The notes: generated from the letters alone by a model not told the origin. A DNA stretch of 53,868 bases from Candidatus Hermodarchaeum yapensis (GCA_016840405.1 JAEOSK010000001.1:104952-158819); one strand, 5' to 3'; counted from the first letter of the stretch, positions 35,476 through 44,424 are shown. A program made the numbers and translations.

Positions 35476-36012
35476 ATGACGGTGTCTGAAAAAGCATCCA
35501 AAACGAAAACGAAGACCACATCAAAAAAAGATGCTAGCAAGCCAAAGTCCAAATCTACCAGTAAACCAAAAGCAAAGGCAAAGGCGAAAACCACGAAAAA
35601 GCCTACGACGAAGAAGGCTCCGAAAAAGCCTACGACGAAGAAGGCTCCTAAAAAGACCACGCCGAAGAAACCTAAGAAAAGGCGCAAAACCAAAACCACC
35701 GTTGAGGCAAAACCAAAAAGAACACGTCCACGAAGGTTGCCATTGGAAACTCCAGTCAAAGGCGTTTTAATGAACTATCAACGAGGATCCGTTCGACAAA
35801 GAAACCAATACGGTTTGATCCAGCTTCAAGGTGTTTCTTCAATTTCTACAGCGGCCTCCTATATCGGTCGATCAGTCATACTCCATTTCAATGAACGAAC
35901 CCAAAACCAAGGTCAAATCGTTTCAGTACATGGTAAGAAGGGCGTGCTCAGAGTGCGATTTCGCCGAAGGCTAGCCCCAGAAGCTTTGGCAAAAGAGGTT
36001 GTTGTCTTCTAA
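35476..36012 (+). CDS. Ribosomal protein eL33 (L35Ae) with long basic N-terminal tail
   Basis: Large-subunit ribosomal protein eL33. Residues about 94-178 match the archaeal L35Ae fold: VKGVLMNYQRGSVRQRNQYG, then LIQLQGVSSISTAASYIGRS, and VSVHGKKGVLRVRFRRRL near the C-terminus. Normal archaeal L35Ae is about 85-90 residues. Here roughly 90 extra residues of Lys/Thr/Ala/Pro precede it, with repeats KKPTTKKAPKKPTTKKAPKK, like the disordered tails of eukaryotic ribosomal proteins or histone H1. ATG 35476 (GTG 35473 possible). The gene lies between two TnpB elements in direct orientation. Confidence 0.9.
   Translation: MTVSEKASKTKTKTTSKKDASKPKSKSTSKPKAKAKAKTTKKPTTKKAPKKPTTKKAPKKTTPKKPKKRRKTKTTVEAKPKRTRPRRLPLETPVKGVLMNYQRGSVRQRNQYGLIQLQGVSSISTAASYIGRSVILHFNERTQNQGQIVSVHGKKGVLRVRFRRRLAPEALAKEVVVF
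35599..35666 (+). repeat. Short tandem repeat coding the basic tail of eL33
   Basis: Two near-identical units of about 30 bases encode KKPTTKKAP and then a third, partial copy (KKTTPKKP). Each unit reads aaaaagcctacgacgaagaa in part, so replication slippage is a likely origin of the tail length. Confidence 0.6.
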
Positions 36013-36177
36013 ATCAGGGAAGATCCCACCAAAACCCCTCTTTCTAACAATTATCTCATTATACAAGGCCAATTCAAGCTAGAATACTACTTTTTGTTTT
36101 AAACTGCGAGAAGACCCCGTCCTTCAAGATGGGGAGAAATCGCGGACTTCAAATACCATAGTAAAGAACCTATAGAC

Positions 36178-37377
36178 ATGCTCAGAACCTTCCGGTATCG
36201 CCTCTACCCCAATCAAGCACAACGTACGCGAATCCGGAAGAATATCGACGCCTGTCGGTTCGTCTACAACTGAGCTTTGGAAATCACAAAGACTACCTTG
36301 GAGACAGATGGATTCAAACTAAGTTGGTTCGACCTGAACAACCGCCTTATCAAACTGAAACAGAATCATCCCTTTCTCAAAGAGGCCTACTCCCAATCAC
36401 TTCAACAGGCTGCTAAGCGGCTCCACCTGGCCTTCCAACATTTCTTTCAGTACCTCTCGCAGGGCAAGGAACAGCCAGGTTATCCGAAGTTTAAGTGACG
36501 TAAGGCACATCGGCAGTCATTTGACGTACCCCAGTTTTTTACTATCGATTTTGTCGCTCAACGCGTATGGCTTCCTAAGATTGGTGCGGTTAAGGCAGTC
36601 TTCCATCGGCGGTTCTTTGGTTCGCCAAGAATGTGTACGGTTGTTTCAACCCTCATGGGTAAATTCTTCATCTCGATTGTAGTCGAGGATGGAAATTCTC
36701 CTCCACCGAAGGTTACGGACCAGAAGTCGGTGGGAATCGATGTGGGTCTGGCGACCTATATCACCTTGTCCACCGGTGAGAAAGTGGAGAACCCTCGACA
36801 TCTCCAAAATGCACTGAAGCGCCTTCGATGTCTACATCGAAGGCTGAGTAAAAAAGAACGAGGTAGTCGGAATCGGGAAAAAGCACGGCAGCGACTAGCC
36901 AGCTGCTATGAACGGATCGGTAACCAACGGGCTGTTTTTCAGCATAAGCTCTCGATGAGATTGATTCGCGAGAACCAAGCGATCATGGTCGAGAGTCTTA
37001 ACATCGGTGGCTTGATTCGTAACCGGCGTCTAGCTCAATTGATCGCCGATGCAGCCTGGTCTCAGTTTTTAGCGATGCTACGGTATAAAGCCAAGTGGTA
37101 TGGAGTAACATTGATTGAAATAGGGCGGTTTGCACCTATGTCGAAGCGTTGTCATGGCTGTGGGCACCTCAATGAGAGACTCACCATGTCAGATCGAACT
37201 TGGACTTGTCCAGCCTGTCTTTTACCACTGGATCGGGATGTCAATGCCGCAATAAACATTAAGATGATGGGACTTGGGTCCATCATTACACCGAGGGAAC
37301 CTCGGGCAGGGCCTGTGGAGCTGTCAGCACTGGCTGAAGCGTCGAAGCAGGAAACTTCGCCAATCAGAGCGGAGTAG
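36178..37377 (+). pseudogene. tnpB: tnpB of element B, two nonsense codons
   Basis: TnpB-type RNA-guided nuclease gene with a constant frame from ATG 36178 but two TGA codons. The first is at 36271-36273 in the VYN-stop-A context, where element A has Trp (VYNWA). The second, at 36496-36498 (FK-stop), replaces Arg of element A. RuvC motifs remain (IGIDVGLATYITLSTG, VESLNIGGL, CHGCG...CPAC, DRDVNAAINIK). So the protein is broken at the N-terminal, nucleic-acid-binding side. Both changed codons are TGA; a recoding explanation is not needed, since element A carries TAG elsewhere. Confidence 0.85.
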
Positions 37378-37382
37378 TTCAC
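37290..37382 (+). ncRNA. Candidate omega-type RNA scaffold of TnpB element B
   Basis: Same three-hairpin layout as element A: CCGAGG-gaa-CCTCGG, TCAGC/GCTGA, and an ACTTC/GGAGT stem with a G-T pair in place of a G-C pair, then GTTCAC. Pairing survives even though the tnpB frame has been broken twice. The inferred guide is CTTACTTTAGCTG and onward. Confidence 0.5.
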
Positions 37383-37456
37383 CTTACTTTAGCTGTAATT
37401 TTATTGAAATACTGACAGTAATAAGCCAGTACTGCTCAGTGGTTATCAAATGAGTG

Positions 37457-37846
37457 ATGTCGTGGGTGCGTGATGTGATCAAGAATGAGAACAAGGTAAA
37501 ACGCAAGGTTCAGCTAAAACGTGTGAACATAAAACCGCGAGAAGTAAAAGTACCAAAGGAGATATTGGAAAAGGTTGAGGAACTGGTGGCACAAAAGCAA
37601 GAACCTGACCTATCGGCTGATCAACAAGCCATTCTTTTTATTTGTGGGCGTGGACACCAATCGTTTGTTAGTATTCTCCAAGGTGTTAACAGCACACGGA
37701 TTCCAATCGGAAAACCTCCGCTCGATGAAAAGACTGTGCGTTCTCTACTTCAAGAGTTGGAAAAAGAAGGTTATCTCACAAAAGCTGAAATCCAAGACCA
37801 ACCCACATGGACAGCAACTGAAAAAGCTAGAGCTTTAGAAACTTAG
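37457..37846 (+). CDS. Hypothetical winged-helix-like protein
   Basis: Protein of about 129 residues with a basic first third (KNENKVKRKVQLKRVNIKPREVKV) and a C-terminal part that looks like a winged helix: DEKTVRSLLQELEKEGYLTK near 87-106, followed by a wing and TATEKARALE. It resembles marR/PadR-type effector-less DNA-binding proteins but no family is certain. ATG 37457 or GTG 37454; the Shine-Dalgarno is weak. It is followed by a terminator and convergent ArsR-type gene, and it directly follows TnpB element B. Confidence 0.62.
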   Translation: MSWVRDVIKNENKVKRKVQLKRVNIKPREVKVPKEILEKVEELVAQKQEPDLSADQQAILFICGRGHQSFVSILQGVNSTRIPIGKPPLDEKTVRSLLQELEKEGYLTKAEIQDQPTWTATEKARALET

Positions 37847-37879
37847 GCGGGTAGTCCGCTTTTGAAACGGTCAATCCGG

Positions 37880-37923
37880 TTAGCTTCTAATGAAAAGCTA
37901 AAACGCGGAAAATCTTTTTTTTT
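37880..37923 (+). terminator. Hairpin plus T-run terminator
   Basis: TTAGCTT-ctaatgaa-AAGCTAA stem (37880-37901), then a run of nine T at 37915-37923. It lies 33 bases beyond the stop of the winged-helix gene and overlaps the end of the convergent ArsR-like gene. Archaeal RNA polymerase stops at T-runs, so this is a plausible terminator for the plus strand. Confidence 0.6.
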
Positions 37924-38161
37924 AAAATTCTGCCGCAATTCGTTCGCCGTGTTCAGTCAAGAAATAGAAGGAATGATATACTCCTCGACGTTGCTCGACG
38001 AGCCCAGCGGAAAGCAGCCGTTTAAGATGATAGGCCGCTGTACTGGGGGGAATATCTAATGCCCGTGCAATATCGCGCAGGAATGTTCGTTGCCCATTAA
38101 GGGTTTGTAAAATTTGACGACGCGTACGATGACGCAACACTTTCTCAGTTAAAGGTGTCAT
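37922..38161 (-). CDS. ArsR-type winged-helix transcriptional regulator
   Basis: Small (79 aa) winged-helix protein. LRHRTRRQILQTLNG near 8-22 and FLRDIARALDIPPSTAAYHLKRLLSAGLVEQ near 26-56 are the first helices and recognition helix, then the wing GVYHSFYFLTEHGE. No metal-binding Cys motif is present, so it is not a classical ArsR metal sensor. ATG 38161 is chosen over an upstream TTG at 38170. A TATA-like element lies 54-70 bases upstream. The role is not known; the neighbours are mobile elements. Confidence 0.85.
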   Translation of the reverse strand: MTPLTEKVLRHRTRRQILQTLNGQRTFLRDIARALDIPPSTAAYHLKRLLSAGLVEQRRGVYHSFYFLTEHGERIAAEF

Positions 38162-38170
38162 ACTTCTCAA

Positions 38171-38490
38171 CCGTCCAGTATTACTAGCAACTCGGGTAGC
38201 AATTTAATCTATCCCCTTAAATATATACTTTGCGGCACAAATACGTACATGAATTAATTAACAATAATCTTAATAAAAGAATCCGAAAATATTGGGAGTA
38301 TCTGATATCTTGTAGGGTAAGTGTATGTAAAGGTTACAAATGAGTGGCCTATACTAAGCGTTCATTCCCTACAACTACTTATCCCCCTCTCTCCCATTCC
38401 TTAAATTACATGTCTGTGAATTGCCTAGTATACACAGGCTATCATCACCACGCGGCTTAGGTCTCCATTCAACACATAGGAGGATATTCC
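38171..38490 (+). other. Non-coding region upstream of a decayed TnpB gene
   Basis: About 320 bases without a gene. It holds the ArsR-type promoter (38215-38231) and, from about 38340, presumably the left flank of the third TnpB element. A GCCT-agtatacac-AGGC hairpin lies near 38424. I see no direct repeat that would fix the boundary. Confidence 0.4.
38215..38231 (-). promoter_or_regulatory. TATA-box promoter of the ArsR-type gene
   Basis: On the minus strand this reads AAAGTATATATTTAAGG, a strong archaeal TATA/BRE match. With the usual spacing of about 25 bases, transcription would start near 38190, giving a leader of roughly 30 bases before ATG 38161. Confidence 0.5.
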
Positions 38491-39678
38491 ACGCACTTCA
38501 CAGAACGCATCCAACTACGACCCTCTCCTTACCTTTCCCATCTCTGTCACCTAGCGAAGAATCTGTATAACTTGGCAAATTATTACATCCGCCAAAAGTT
38601 CATCCGTGAAGGTAGCTGGATACGTTACCGGGAGATAGATGTTCTTTTTTAAACCACCCCGGTGTACAAGCGCCTTCCTGCGCAGACTGCTCAACAGGTA
38701 CTTCGATTACTTGATCAGAACTGGAAGGCATATTTCACAGCCATCAAGGACTGGCGAAAAAATCCTAACAAGTATCTGGGTCGTCCAAGAATACCACGAT
38801 ATAAACCGAAAAATGGTGAGATCCTCGCGATATTTACAAACCAGCAGTGCCGAATCAAAAGGGGCTTCTTGTGCTTTCCTAAAAAAACCAAGTTAACGCC
38901 AATCAAAACACGAATCACCGAACTGTTTCATCAGGTCCGTCTTATACCGCGGGGTAATCATTACATTCTAGAAATCGTTTATGAAAGGGAACCTATTACT
39001 CTCCGATTAAAGAGACGACGTGTCATTAGTGTTGATATTGGATTGAATAATCTCGTAACTGTTGTCAACAACGCGGGGCTGGCTCCCTGGCGCGTGAAAG
39101 GCGGGGGTGTGAAATCCATCAATCAGTACTATAACAAGGAGAGGGGACGACTGTGTTCTTGTAGAGACAAACAAGGCCTCACAGGTCAAACACATCGACT
39201 CCAGCGACTACGATTGAAAAGAACTAACAAAATTACCGATGTCTTTCACAAGGTGTCACGGCGCATCATCAAATATTGCATTTCCAATAATTTCGGACGT
39301 ATCGTGATTGGGTATAATAAGACGTGGAAACAACAAGTGACATTGGGTCGAAAAAACAACCAGAATTTCGTGAGTGTGCCATTTCTAAAGCTTGTGAAGA
39401 AAATCCAATACAAAGCAGCAATAGTGGGAATTGAGGTGATTATGGTGGACGAAGGACACACATCGAAGGTGAGTTTTATAGATGGAGAAGAAATCAAGCC
39501 TCATCAAACCTATGTGGGCAAACGTGTGGGACGGGGATTGTTCCGAACCTCGAAAGGACTCATCATTAATGCGGATGTAAATGGCGGATATAATATCGGC
39601 CGAAAAGCAGTCCCGGAAGCCTTTATGGTGGACGGGATAGAGGGTGTGGGGTTACACCCATATTCGGTGACCGTTTGA
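38491..39678 (+). pseudogene. tnpB: tnpB of a different IS605/IS1341 subfamily, element C
   Basis: The protein begins THFTERIQLRPSPYLSHL and continues with HLCHLAKNLYNLANYYIR. It runs into TAA at 38650-38652, then goes on in the same frame as VYKRLPAQTAQQVLRLLD to 39678. An AGGAGG at 38479-38484 stands six bases before ACG (38491) where an ATG is expected, so the start codon is probably lost too. The RuvC first Asp (ISVDIGLNNLVTVV) and last Asp (INADVNGGYNIGRK) are kept, but the zinc finger CxxC pairs are missing. It is not related to elements A and B beyond the family fold. A GGTGT/ACACC hairpin overlaps its 3' end. Confidence 0.78.
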
Positions 39679-39864
39679 TGCAAATCGGTAACAGAATAAA
39701 ATAAGAATGGTTGAAATTTACTACTCTCGATAACCTAGACGATTAATGCATCCAAAACCTACAGAGCCACAAATCAATGAAGTATATCCTTATGCAAACT
39801 CATAAGAAGATGTAGTCAGTCTTACTGTATCGTTACATCAACTGTCTATGCTCGATGATAGCTA

Positions 39865-40251
39865 ATGGTTGGGCGAGGCGTGTCAATAGACCGCAGTAAA
39901 GACTCATATGATTTAATCATGTCACTCCTTTCCCTTAGTGAGATTCAACGTCGGGTACTCATTTCACTCGCCCACATCTACCCTAAAGCTGCGTCTGGCA
40001 AACAACTCATTACCCTCATTGGGTACAGTGGAAAAGCCAAGTCCCTGTATCGTGGACCTCTTGAACGGCTTGAAATGGAAGAGCTGATCCTTGTTGATCG
40101 GTTAACTCCTCGACTCCACTCAATTCGTGTCAATCATCTTCATCCCTTAATCGAATTTCTACTGGAACTCATTCAAGCCCATGGAAATGCCACCATGGAG
40201 TTATACACCCAAGCCCTGGAGGATGGAAAATCCGTTGACGAGGAGGAATGA
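39865..40251 (+). CDS. Winged-helix-like regulator
   Basis: Protein of 128 residues. LSEIQRRVLISLAHIYPKAASGKQLITLIGYSGKAKSL covers residues about 24-61 and looks like the first three helices of a winged helix. LYRGPLERLEMEELILVDRL is the recognition helix and wing. No known family is recognised. ATG 39865 (GTG 39880 possible). The 3' end overlaps the next gene by up to 29 bases, so the two are probably translated together. Its C-terminus is rich in acidic residues. Confidence 0.6.
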   Translation: MVGRGVSIDRSKDSYDLIMSLLSLSEIQRRVLISLAHIYPKAASGKQLITLIGYSGKAKSLYRGPLERLEMEELILVDRLTPRLHSIRVNHLHPLIEFLLELIQAHGNATMELYTQALEDGKSVDEEE

Positions 40252-40852
40252 GCAAGTCCTTACAGAGATCATACGAGAACAATATCTCCTCGAGTGGTTC
40301 TTCCTAGGGGTGTTATGGACAGTGTGTGCTCTCTGTGCCTACATACTCATCACGAACATTCTTTGGTTACCCTCATTGGGTCCTCCATGGACGCCCCAAC
40401 CAGATGTTCCCTGGTGGCAATGGCTCGCCCTTGCATTCACTCATCCATTCATTTGGCCCGCTGCAATTGCGACTCTGGTAGCCTTGATTCTGGCATTTAC
40501 CGTGACACTATATTTTGCTGCGTGGATGCCCTCGCCTGTTGATTCTATCCTTCGACTTGAACTCAATCGAATCGGACCTACAACGAAACTACGATTACGG
40601 CGACAGTACGTAACAAAAATCAATACTAAGGGTCTCCTCCTAACTCGGGTTCTATCACGAACCACTACCTCAGGAGAGTATGGTCTGGTTGTATTACGGG
40701 CAACCTTCCCTGATGCTTCACCTGAACAATTAGAATCAATAGCCCAACGGAATTTTCTTTCTAGGGATAAAATGTCAATTGCTACTGTATCTTCAGTGGA
40801 CGAGCTTCACTTCAAGGTTACTCAGCTTGCTCGTGCCTTTGCAGAATTCTAA
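40223..40852 (+). CDS. Two-span membrane protein
   Basis: Hypothetical protein of about 209 residues. Two hydrophobic spans, WFFLGVLWTVCALCAYILITNIL (about 25-47) and WPAAIATLVALILAFTVTLYFAAW (about 78-101), flank a Trp/Pro-rich loop. The C-terminal 105 residues are soluble and mixed alpha/beta. The start is uncertain: ATG 40223 overlaps the preceding gene and has GGAGG very near, while 40181 is an alternative. The winged-helix/membrane pairing suggests a regulator-sensor unit, but no partner gene shows what is sensed. Confidence 0.58.
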   Translation: MENPLTRRNEQVLTEIIREQYLLEWFFLGVLWTVCALCAYILITNILWLPSLGPPWTPQPDVPWWQWLALAFTHPFIWPAAIATLVALILAFTVTLYFAAWMPSPVDSILRLELNRIGPTTKLRLRRQYVTKINTKGLLLTRVLSRTTTSGEYGLVVLRATFPDASPEQLESIAQRNFLSRDKMSIATVSSVDELHFKVTQLARAFAEF

Positions 40853-40869
40853 TTTCTTCTAGTCGTTAG

Positions 40870-42528
40870 TTACCGTACCAGAGTATTTACTGTTCCGATG
40901 CAGCGTGTATTCGCTTCTCGTGTGACTACTCGGTCACCTACACGAAGCATTTCCGGACCCTTCTTGAACGTCATGCGAACGCGTGCGACATCTCCGACCA
41001 CGAGGTATTCTTTGTCATAGATTTCTTCAAAGATTATAGGCTGTTGAATTGTTGAACTGTGAAATACTGGTTCATAACCTGGTCGGATCCGAGTGGGATG
41101 TCTGGTAACAATGATAGTTGCATCGAAGGCTCGAACTGCTTTAGTGTCAGCGTCTTCGTCGCTAATGATTTGTCCGCGACGTACTTTTTCGGGGTCAATG
41201 CGTTTGATATCAAAACCAAACACGTCACCTGCTTTGACTCGTTCAACTCGTTTTTTGAAGACTTCAATGGATCCAATTCGTCCCCGCATGAATCGCCCCT
41301 CTTTATCGGGACCACAAAGGACTCTTTGACCTGGTTTGAAGATGCCTTCTTGGACAGTTCCTGTAAGCACTACGTTGGTACCTCGAATTCCTCGGTACAC
41401 CTTATCGATGTAAGCCAAAGCGGGTTTTTCCACTCGCTCATCCGGTATCCGAGTGGGTAGGCTTACAAGCGTGCTGCGAAGAAGGTCAAGACCTTCTCCT
41501 GTCACACAACTCACTTCAAATACAGGGACAATGACCCGATTACCAATTTCACGATGAATAATGGTTAGATCATCTTCAGACGTGATACGAAGGGGAACGT
41601 GTCCGATTTCCTTAATGGTTTCAAAAACAAGATTTCGCACATAGTCCCGCTGAGTTTCGTCACAATCATCAACTTTGTTAATTACAACTAGGAAGGGGAG
41701 TTCTTGGTTAGATACCAATAGCAAGTGTTCACGGGTGATATCATCTAGACGAAGGATACCACTGCGCTGTTCTTCAGCAATGGCGAGTTTGTATTCATCT
41801 TGACAGGGAACTAACACCATACTATACTGGGCAGAAGCTCCAAGGACACTGCGTATCATGGTTTTTGCATATTCTTTGTGACCTGGGGCATCAAAGATGG
41901 TAATAATCCGGTGGGCCTGATCAAGAATCCTTGCACGTTTGGCCTTGTCTAATGGCGCTTGCATAGGTATGAATTCGCCTTGCTTATCTATTGCTGCAAA
42001 TGTGACGTGCAAATCAGCAGTTTGACCTCGCCGGAGTTCTTGAGGATAGGTTAGGAGTACTGCTCTAGCTTGTCCACTTCCGTTGTCTAACTGGCATTGA
42101 ATGAACACGCCAGCTAAGGTTGTTTTTCCGCTGTTTACCCGACCAACTAGGTTGACCCCTAAGGTTTCAGGGACCATTGGGGTGATTTCCCGAGCAAGTG
42201 TAAAACTAACTACCATGCCTTTGTCGGTGTTATAGAATGTTTGTTCAAGGATTTCGATACCGGCTTCTTTACAAAGTAAACTGAGGGCTTCTTCACTGGT
42301 TTCGACTTCTTCTTGAGTAAGTCCATAGATTTCCCATTTCTTGCCGTGGATATCTTCAATTCCAACAACGAAACGGCCTTCACCTTCACTAGTTATCAAC
42401 TTCAGTTGGGCAATCAATTTCCCTTTACGATCGCCCTTCACATCACGTTCGGTTAGAACGCGTTTGAATTCGGTGTTTCGCGTTTCCCCGCTGTCTAGAA
42501 TTTGGTTGAGGTTGAAATCTATTGGCAC
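40870..42528 (-). CDS. GTPBP1-like translational GTPase
   Basis: 552-residue GTPase of the EF1A/EF-Tu superfamily, GTPBP1/GTPBP2 branch. G1 is GRVNSGKTTLAG near residue 128, G3 is DAPGHKEY near 213-220, G4 is INKVDD near 290, and the switch I equivalent is RRGQTADLHVTF near 165. The N-terminal 115 residues (TEFKRVLTERDVKGDRKGKL ...) are typical of this branch. C-terminal beta-barrels follow, with RVLCGPDKEGRFMRG near 409 and a last RVRMTFKKGPEMLRVGDRV near 508. GTG start with no clear Shine-Dalgarno; possibly leaderless. The family functions in translation-linked or RNA-decay pathways in eukaryotes; the archaeal role is not settled. Confidence 0.9.
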   Translation of the reverse strand: MPIDFNLNQILDSGETRNTEFKRVLTERDVKGDRKGKLIAQLKLITSEGEGRFVVGIEDIHGKKWEIYGLTQEEVETSEEALSLLCKEAGIEILEQTFYNTDKGMVVSFTLAREITPMVPETLGVNLVGRVNSGKTTLAGVFIQCQLDNGSGQARAVLLTYPQELRRGQTADLHVTFAAIDKQGEFIPMQAPLDKAKRARILDQAHRIITIFDAPGHKEYAKTMIRSVLGASAQYSMVLVPCQDEYKLAIAEEQRSGILRLDDITREHLLLVSNQELPFLVVINKVDDCDETQRDYVRNLVFETIKEIGHVPLRITSEDDLTIIHREIGNRVIVPVFEVSCVTGEGLDLLRSTLVSLPTRIPDERVEKPALAYIDKVYRGIRGTNVVLTGTVQEGIFKPGQRVLCGPDKEGRFMRGRIGSIEVFKKRVERVKAGDVFGFDIKRIDPEKVRRGQIISDEDADTKAVRAFDATIIVTRHPTRIRPGYEPVFHSSTIQQPIIFEEIYDKEYLVVGDVARVRMTFKKGPEMLRVGDRVVTREANTRCIGTVNTLVR

Positions 42529-42583
42529 TCAGGTTCCACACACATTCAGTTTCTTACAACCACATAGAAAGTATGTGTGAATA

Positions 42584-43294
42584 TCAGCCTTTTGTTTTCG
42601 TATTTTCAGTTGGGAGTGGTAACCAACCTTGTTCGTCTAAGTATTGTATTACGGGTTCTAGAGTCGGAAATACCTCAATTGCTCCCTCTTCGTGAAGTTC
42701 CTTTTCTGTTCGCACCTTTGATAGTCTTGCAATACACGGAATGCGTAGCTTTTTCGCTGTCATGATATCAATCGTCGAATCACCGATAAAGATGGTTTGA
42801 CTGGATGTTACTCCGAAGTGTTTGAGAATAAGTTCTAATCCTTCTGTCGAGGGTTTCATGTGTGGTGCCTCATCTCGACTGACGAGGAGATCGACGAGTG
42901 CATCCATTTCAAATTTCGCTAAAAGAAAATCTGCTACCTCTCGATTATCATTTGTAAGGACAGCAACATTTACGCCGCGATTACGCAGTTCCTGAAGTGT
43001 TTCTCTAGCGCCAAGTACTAGTTGGGCTTTTTTTGCCCCTTCCCATTCAATCTCAACGGCAACGGCATAAACTTTGTCTCGGAGCTCACTAATCTCAACC
43101 GGTGAGTTCCCCTGGCTTTGTGCATAAGCAAATGCGCTTCGAAGAAGATCTTGAGTGCTGTTCATAGGAAGGACTTCGAGAGGAAATCCATTAGAAATGA
43201 GTAGATCTCGAATTGCCTGACGCATGGCATGAAAATCAATTTCTGCAGTCACGAGTGTTCCATCTAAGTCGAAAACGACAAGCTGAAGAACCAT
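42584..43294 (-). CDS. HAD-superfamily hydrolase (phosphoglycolate phosphatase-like)
   Basis: HAD phosphatase of 236 residues with a helical cap. Motif I is VVFDLDGTLV at residues 5-14, motif II VLTNDN near 108-113, motif III the K near KPSTEG, and motif IV IFIGDSTIDIMTAKK near 163-177. Substrates of this group include phosphoglycolate, nucleotides and sugar phosphates. ATG 43294 has GGAG nine bases upstream; a GTG at 43318 extends it by eight residues. It lies 18 bases downstream of the M42 peptidase gene. Confidence 0.85.
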   Translation of the reverse strand: MVLQLVVFDLDGTLVTAEIDFHAMRQAIRDLLISNGFPLEVLPMNSTQDLLRSAFAYAQSQGNSPVEISELRDKVYAVAVEIEWEGAKKAQLVLGARETLQELRNRGVNVAVLTNDNREVADFLLAKFEMDALVDLLVSRDEAPHMKPSTEGLELILKHFGVTSSQTIFIGDSTIDIMTAKKLRIPCIARLSKVRTEKELHEEGAIEVFPTLEPVIQYLDEQGWLPLPTENTKTKG

Positions 43295-43335
43295 ACCGCT
43301 TGCTCCGTTGATTCTCACATCTAAGGCAATTGATT

Positions 43336-44424
43336 CTAAAGGTCAGTGAAGCTTTTGACAGTTTTACTGTCCAAGCCCTTGACTACTGCCACTAGAAGGT
43401 CTATAGTTTTTTCAATGTCATCGAGGTTGAGGATTCCCACATGGCTGTGGATGTGTCGTGTTGGCACTCCAATCACTAGGCTCGGGCAGCCTGCACGATC
43501 TATGTGAATGACACCTGCATCAGTTCCCCCGCCGTACATCTGACTGAGTTGATAGGGAATTTTTTCCTTCTTTGCAGTTTTCATTACAAAGTTGAGTAAG
43601 GGTTGGTTGGGAATCATTGAACGATCCATTGTAGAGATTGCAGGTCCTTTACCCAGTTTTGCTGCCGCTTCTTCAGGTTTAATTCCAGGCATATCACCCG
43701 CAAGATCGACTTCTAAGGCAAATCCTAGATCTGGTTCAATGATGTGTGCGGTTGTTCTTGCTCCGCGAAGGCCAACTTCTTCTTGAACTGTAGCAGCACC
43801 AACCACAGTATTGGGGTGGCTGATTTTTTCTTCCTTTAATTTGTAGACGATTTCCATGGCAATGAATGCCCCAAGTCGATCGTCAAAGGCTTTTGCCGCC
43901 GCAAGTTTTCCATTTCGAATAAGTTGGAACGAGGAATCAGGGACTATCGGGTCGCCGATCTGAATTCCCATTTCCTTGATATCGTCTTCTGACGAAGCAC
44001 CTACATCAATGAACATATCTTTCAGTTCAACAACTTTCTTTCGTTCCTCGGGTGAGAGAACATGTGGGGGCTTTGCTCCAAAAACTCCAAAGTGACGATC
44101 ATTTTTTCGTGTTCGAATTATCACTTTCTGACCAAGAACGACTTGACTCCACCATCCACCAAGGGGATTCACTTTGAGGAATCCTTCTTTAGTTATCCCT
44201 GAGACAATAAATCCTACTTCATCAACATGACCAGCGAAGAGAATTCGAGGGCGTTCAGCTGATCCCTTCTTGATGAATTGTACGCTTCCCAATTTATCTA
44301 TGGAAATTTCATCAGCTATTGGGCGCATTTTCTTCGCAACAATGGCGGTTGCCTCTCGTTCGAAGCCACTGGGACCAAATGAATCAACCAGAGTTTGTAG
44401 TAATTTAATTCGTCTTGAATCCAT
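43336..44424 (-). CDS. M42-family aminopeptidase (TET-type)
   Basis: Zinc/cobalt-dependent aminopeptidase (362 aa) that in archaea forms large tetrahedral dodecamers and trims peptides. FAGHVDEVGFI near 63-73 has the first metal His and Asp. KAFDDRLGAFIAME near 177-190, TVQEEVGLRGART near 211-223 with the catalytic Glu pair, the ALEVDLAGD segment near 237-245, and GGGTDAGVIHI near 303, with VPTRHIHSHVG near 323-333, complete the sites. A PDZ-like dimerisation insert occupies about 80-165. ATG 44424 with AGGTG ten bases upstream. It lies next to the HAD gene and diverges from deoC. Confidence 0.92.
   Translation of the reverse strand: MDSRRIKLLQTLVDSFGPSGFEREATAIVAKKMRPIADEISIDKLGSVQFIKKGSAERPRILFAGHVDEVGFIVSGITKEGFLKVNPLGGWWSQVVLGQKVIIRTRKNDRHFGVFGAKPPHVLSPEERKKVVELKDMFIDVGASSEDDIKEMGIQIGDPIVPDSSFQLIRNGKLAAAKAFDDRLGAFIAMEIVYKLKEEKISHPNTVVGAATVQEEVGLRGARTTAHIIEPDLGFALEVDLAGDMPGIKPEEAAAKLGKGPAISTMDRSMIPNQPLLNFVMKTAKKEKIPYQLSQMYGGGTDAGVIHIDRAGCPSLVIGVPTRHIHSHVGILNLDDIEKTIDLLVAVVKGLDSKTVKSFTDL

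Larger units (their letters stand above)
36108..37382 (+). mobile_element. IS605/IS1341-type TnpB element B
   Basis: Second member of the same family as element A, in the same orientation, 675 bases downstream of A. Left end GAGAAGACCCCG with CCCC...GGGG hairpin, tnpB, then a right end ending GTTCAC at 37377-37382. No tnpA. The copies differ at many silent and coding sites, so neither is a recent duplicate of the other. Confidence 0.75.

Noticed and set aside
36271..36498. Genetic-code recoding of TGA to explain the tnpB breaks
   Set aside because: Element A has TAG and element C TAA as the breaking codon, so simple decay explains all three. Normal genes here also use TGA as stop.
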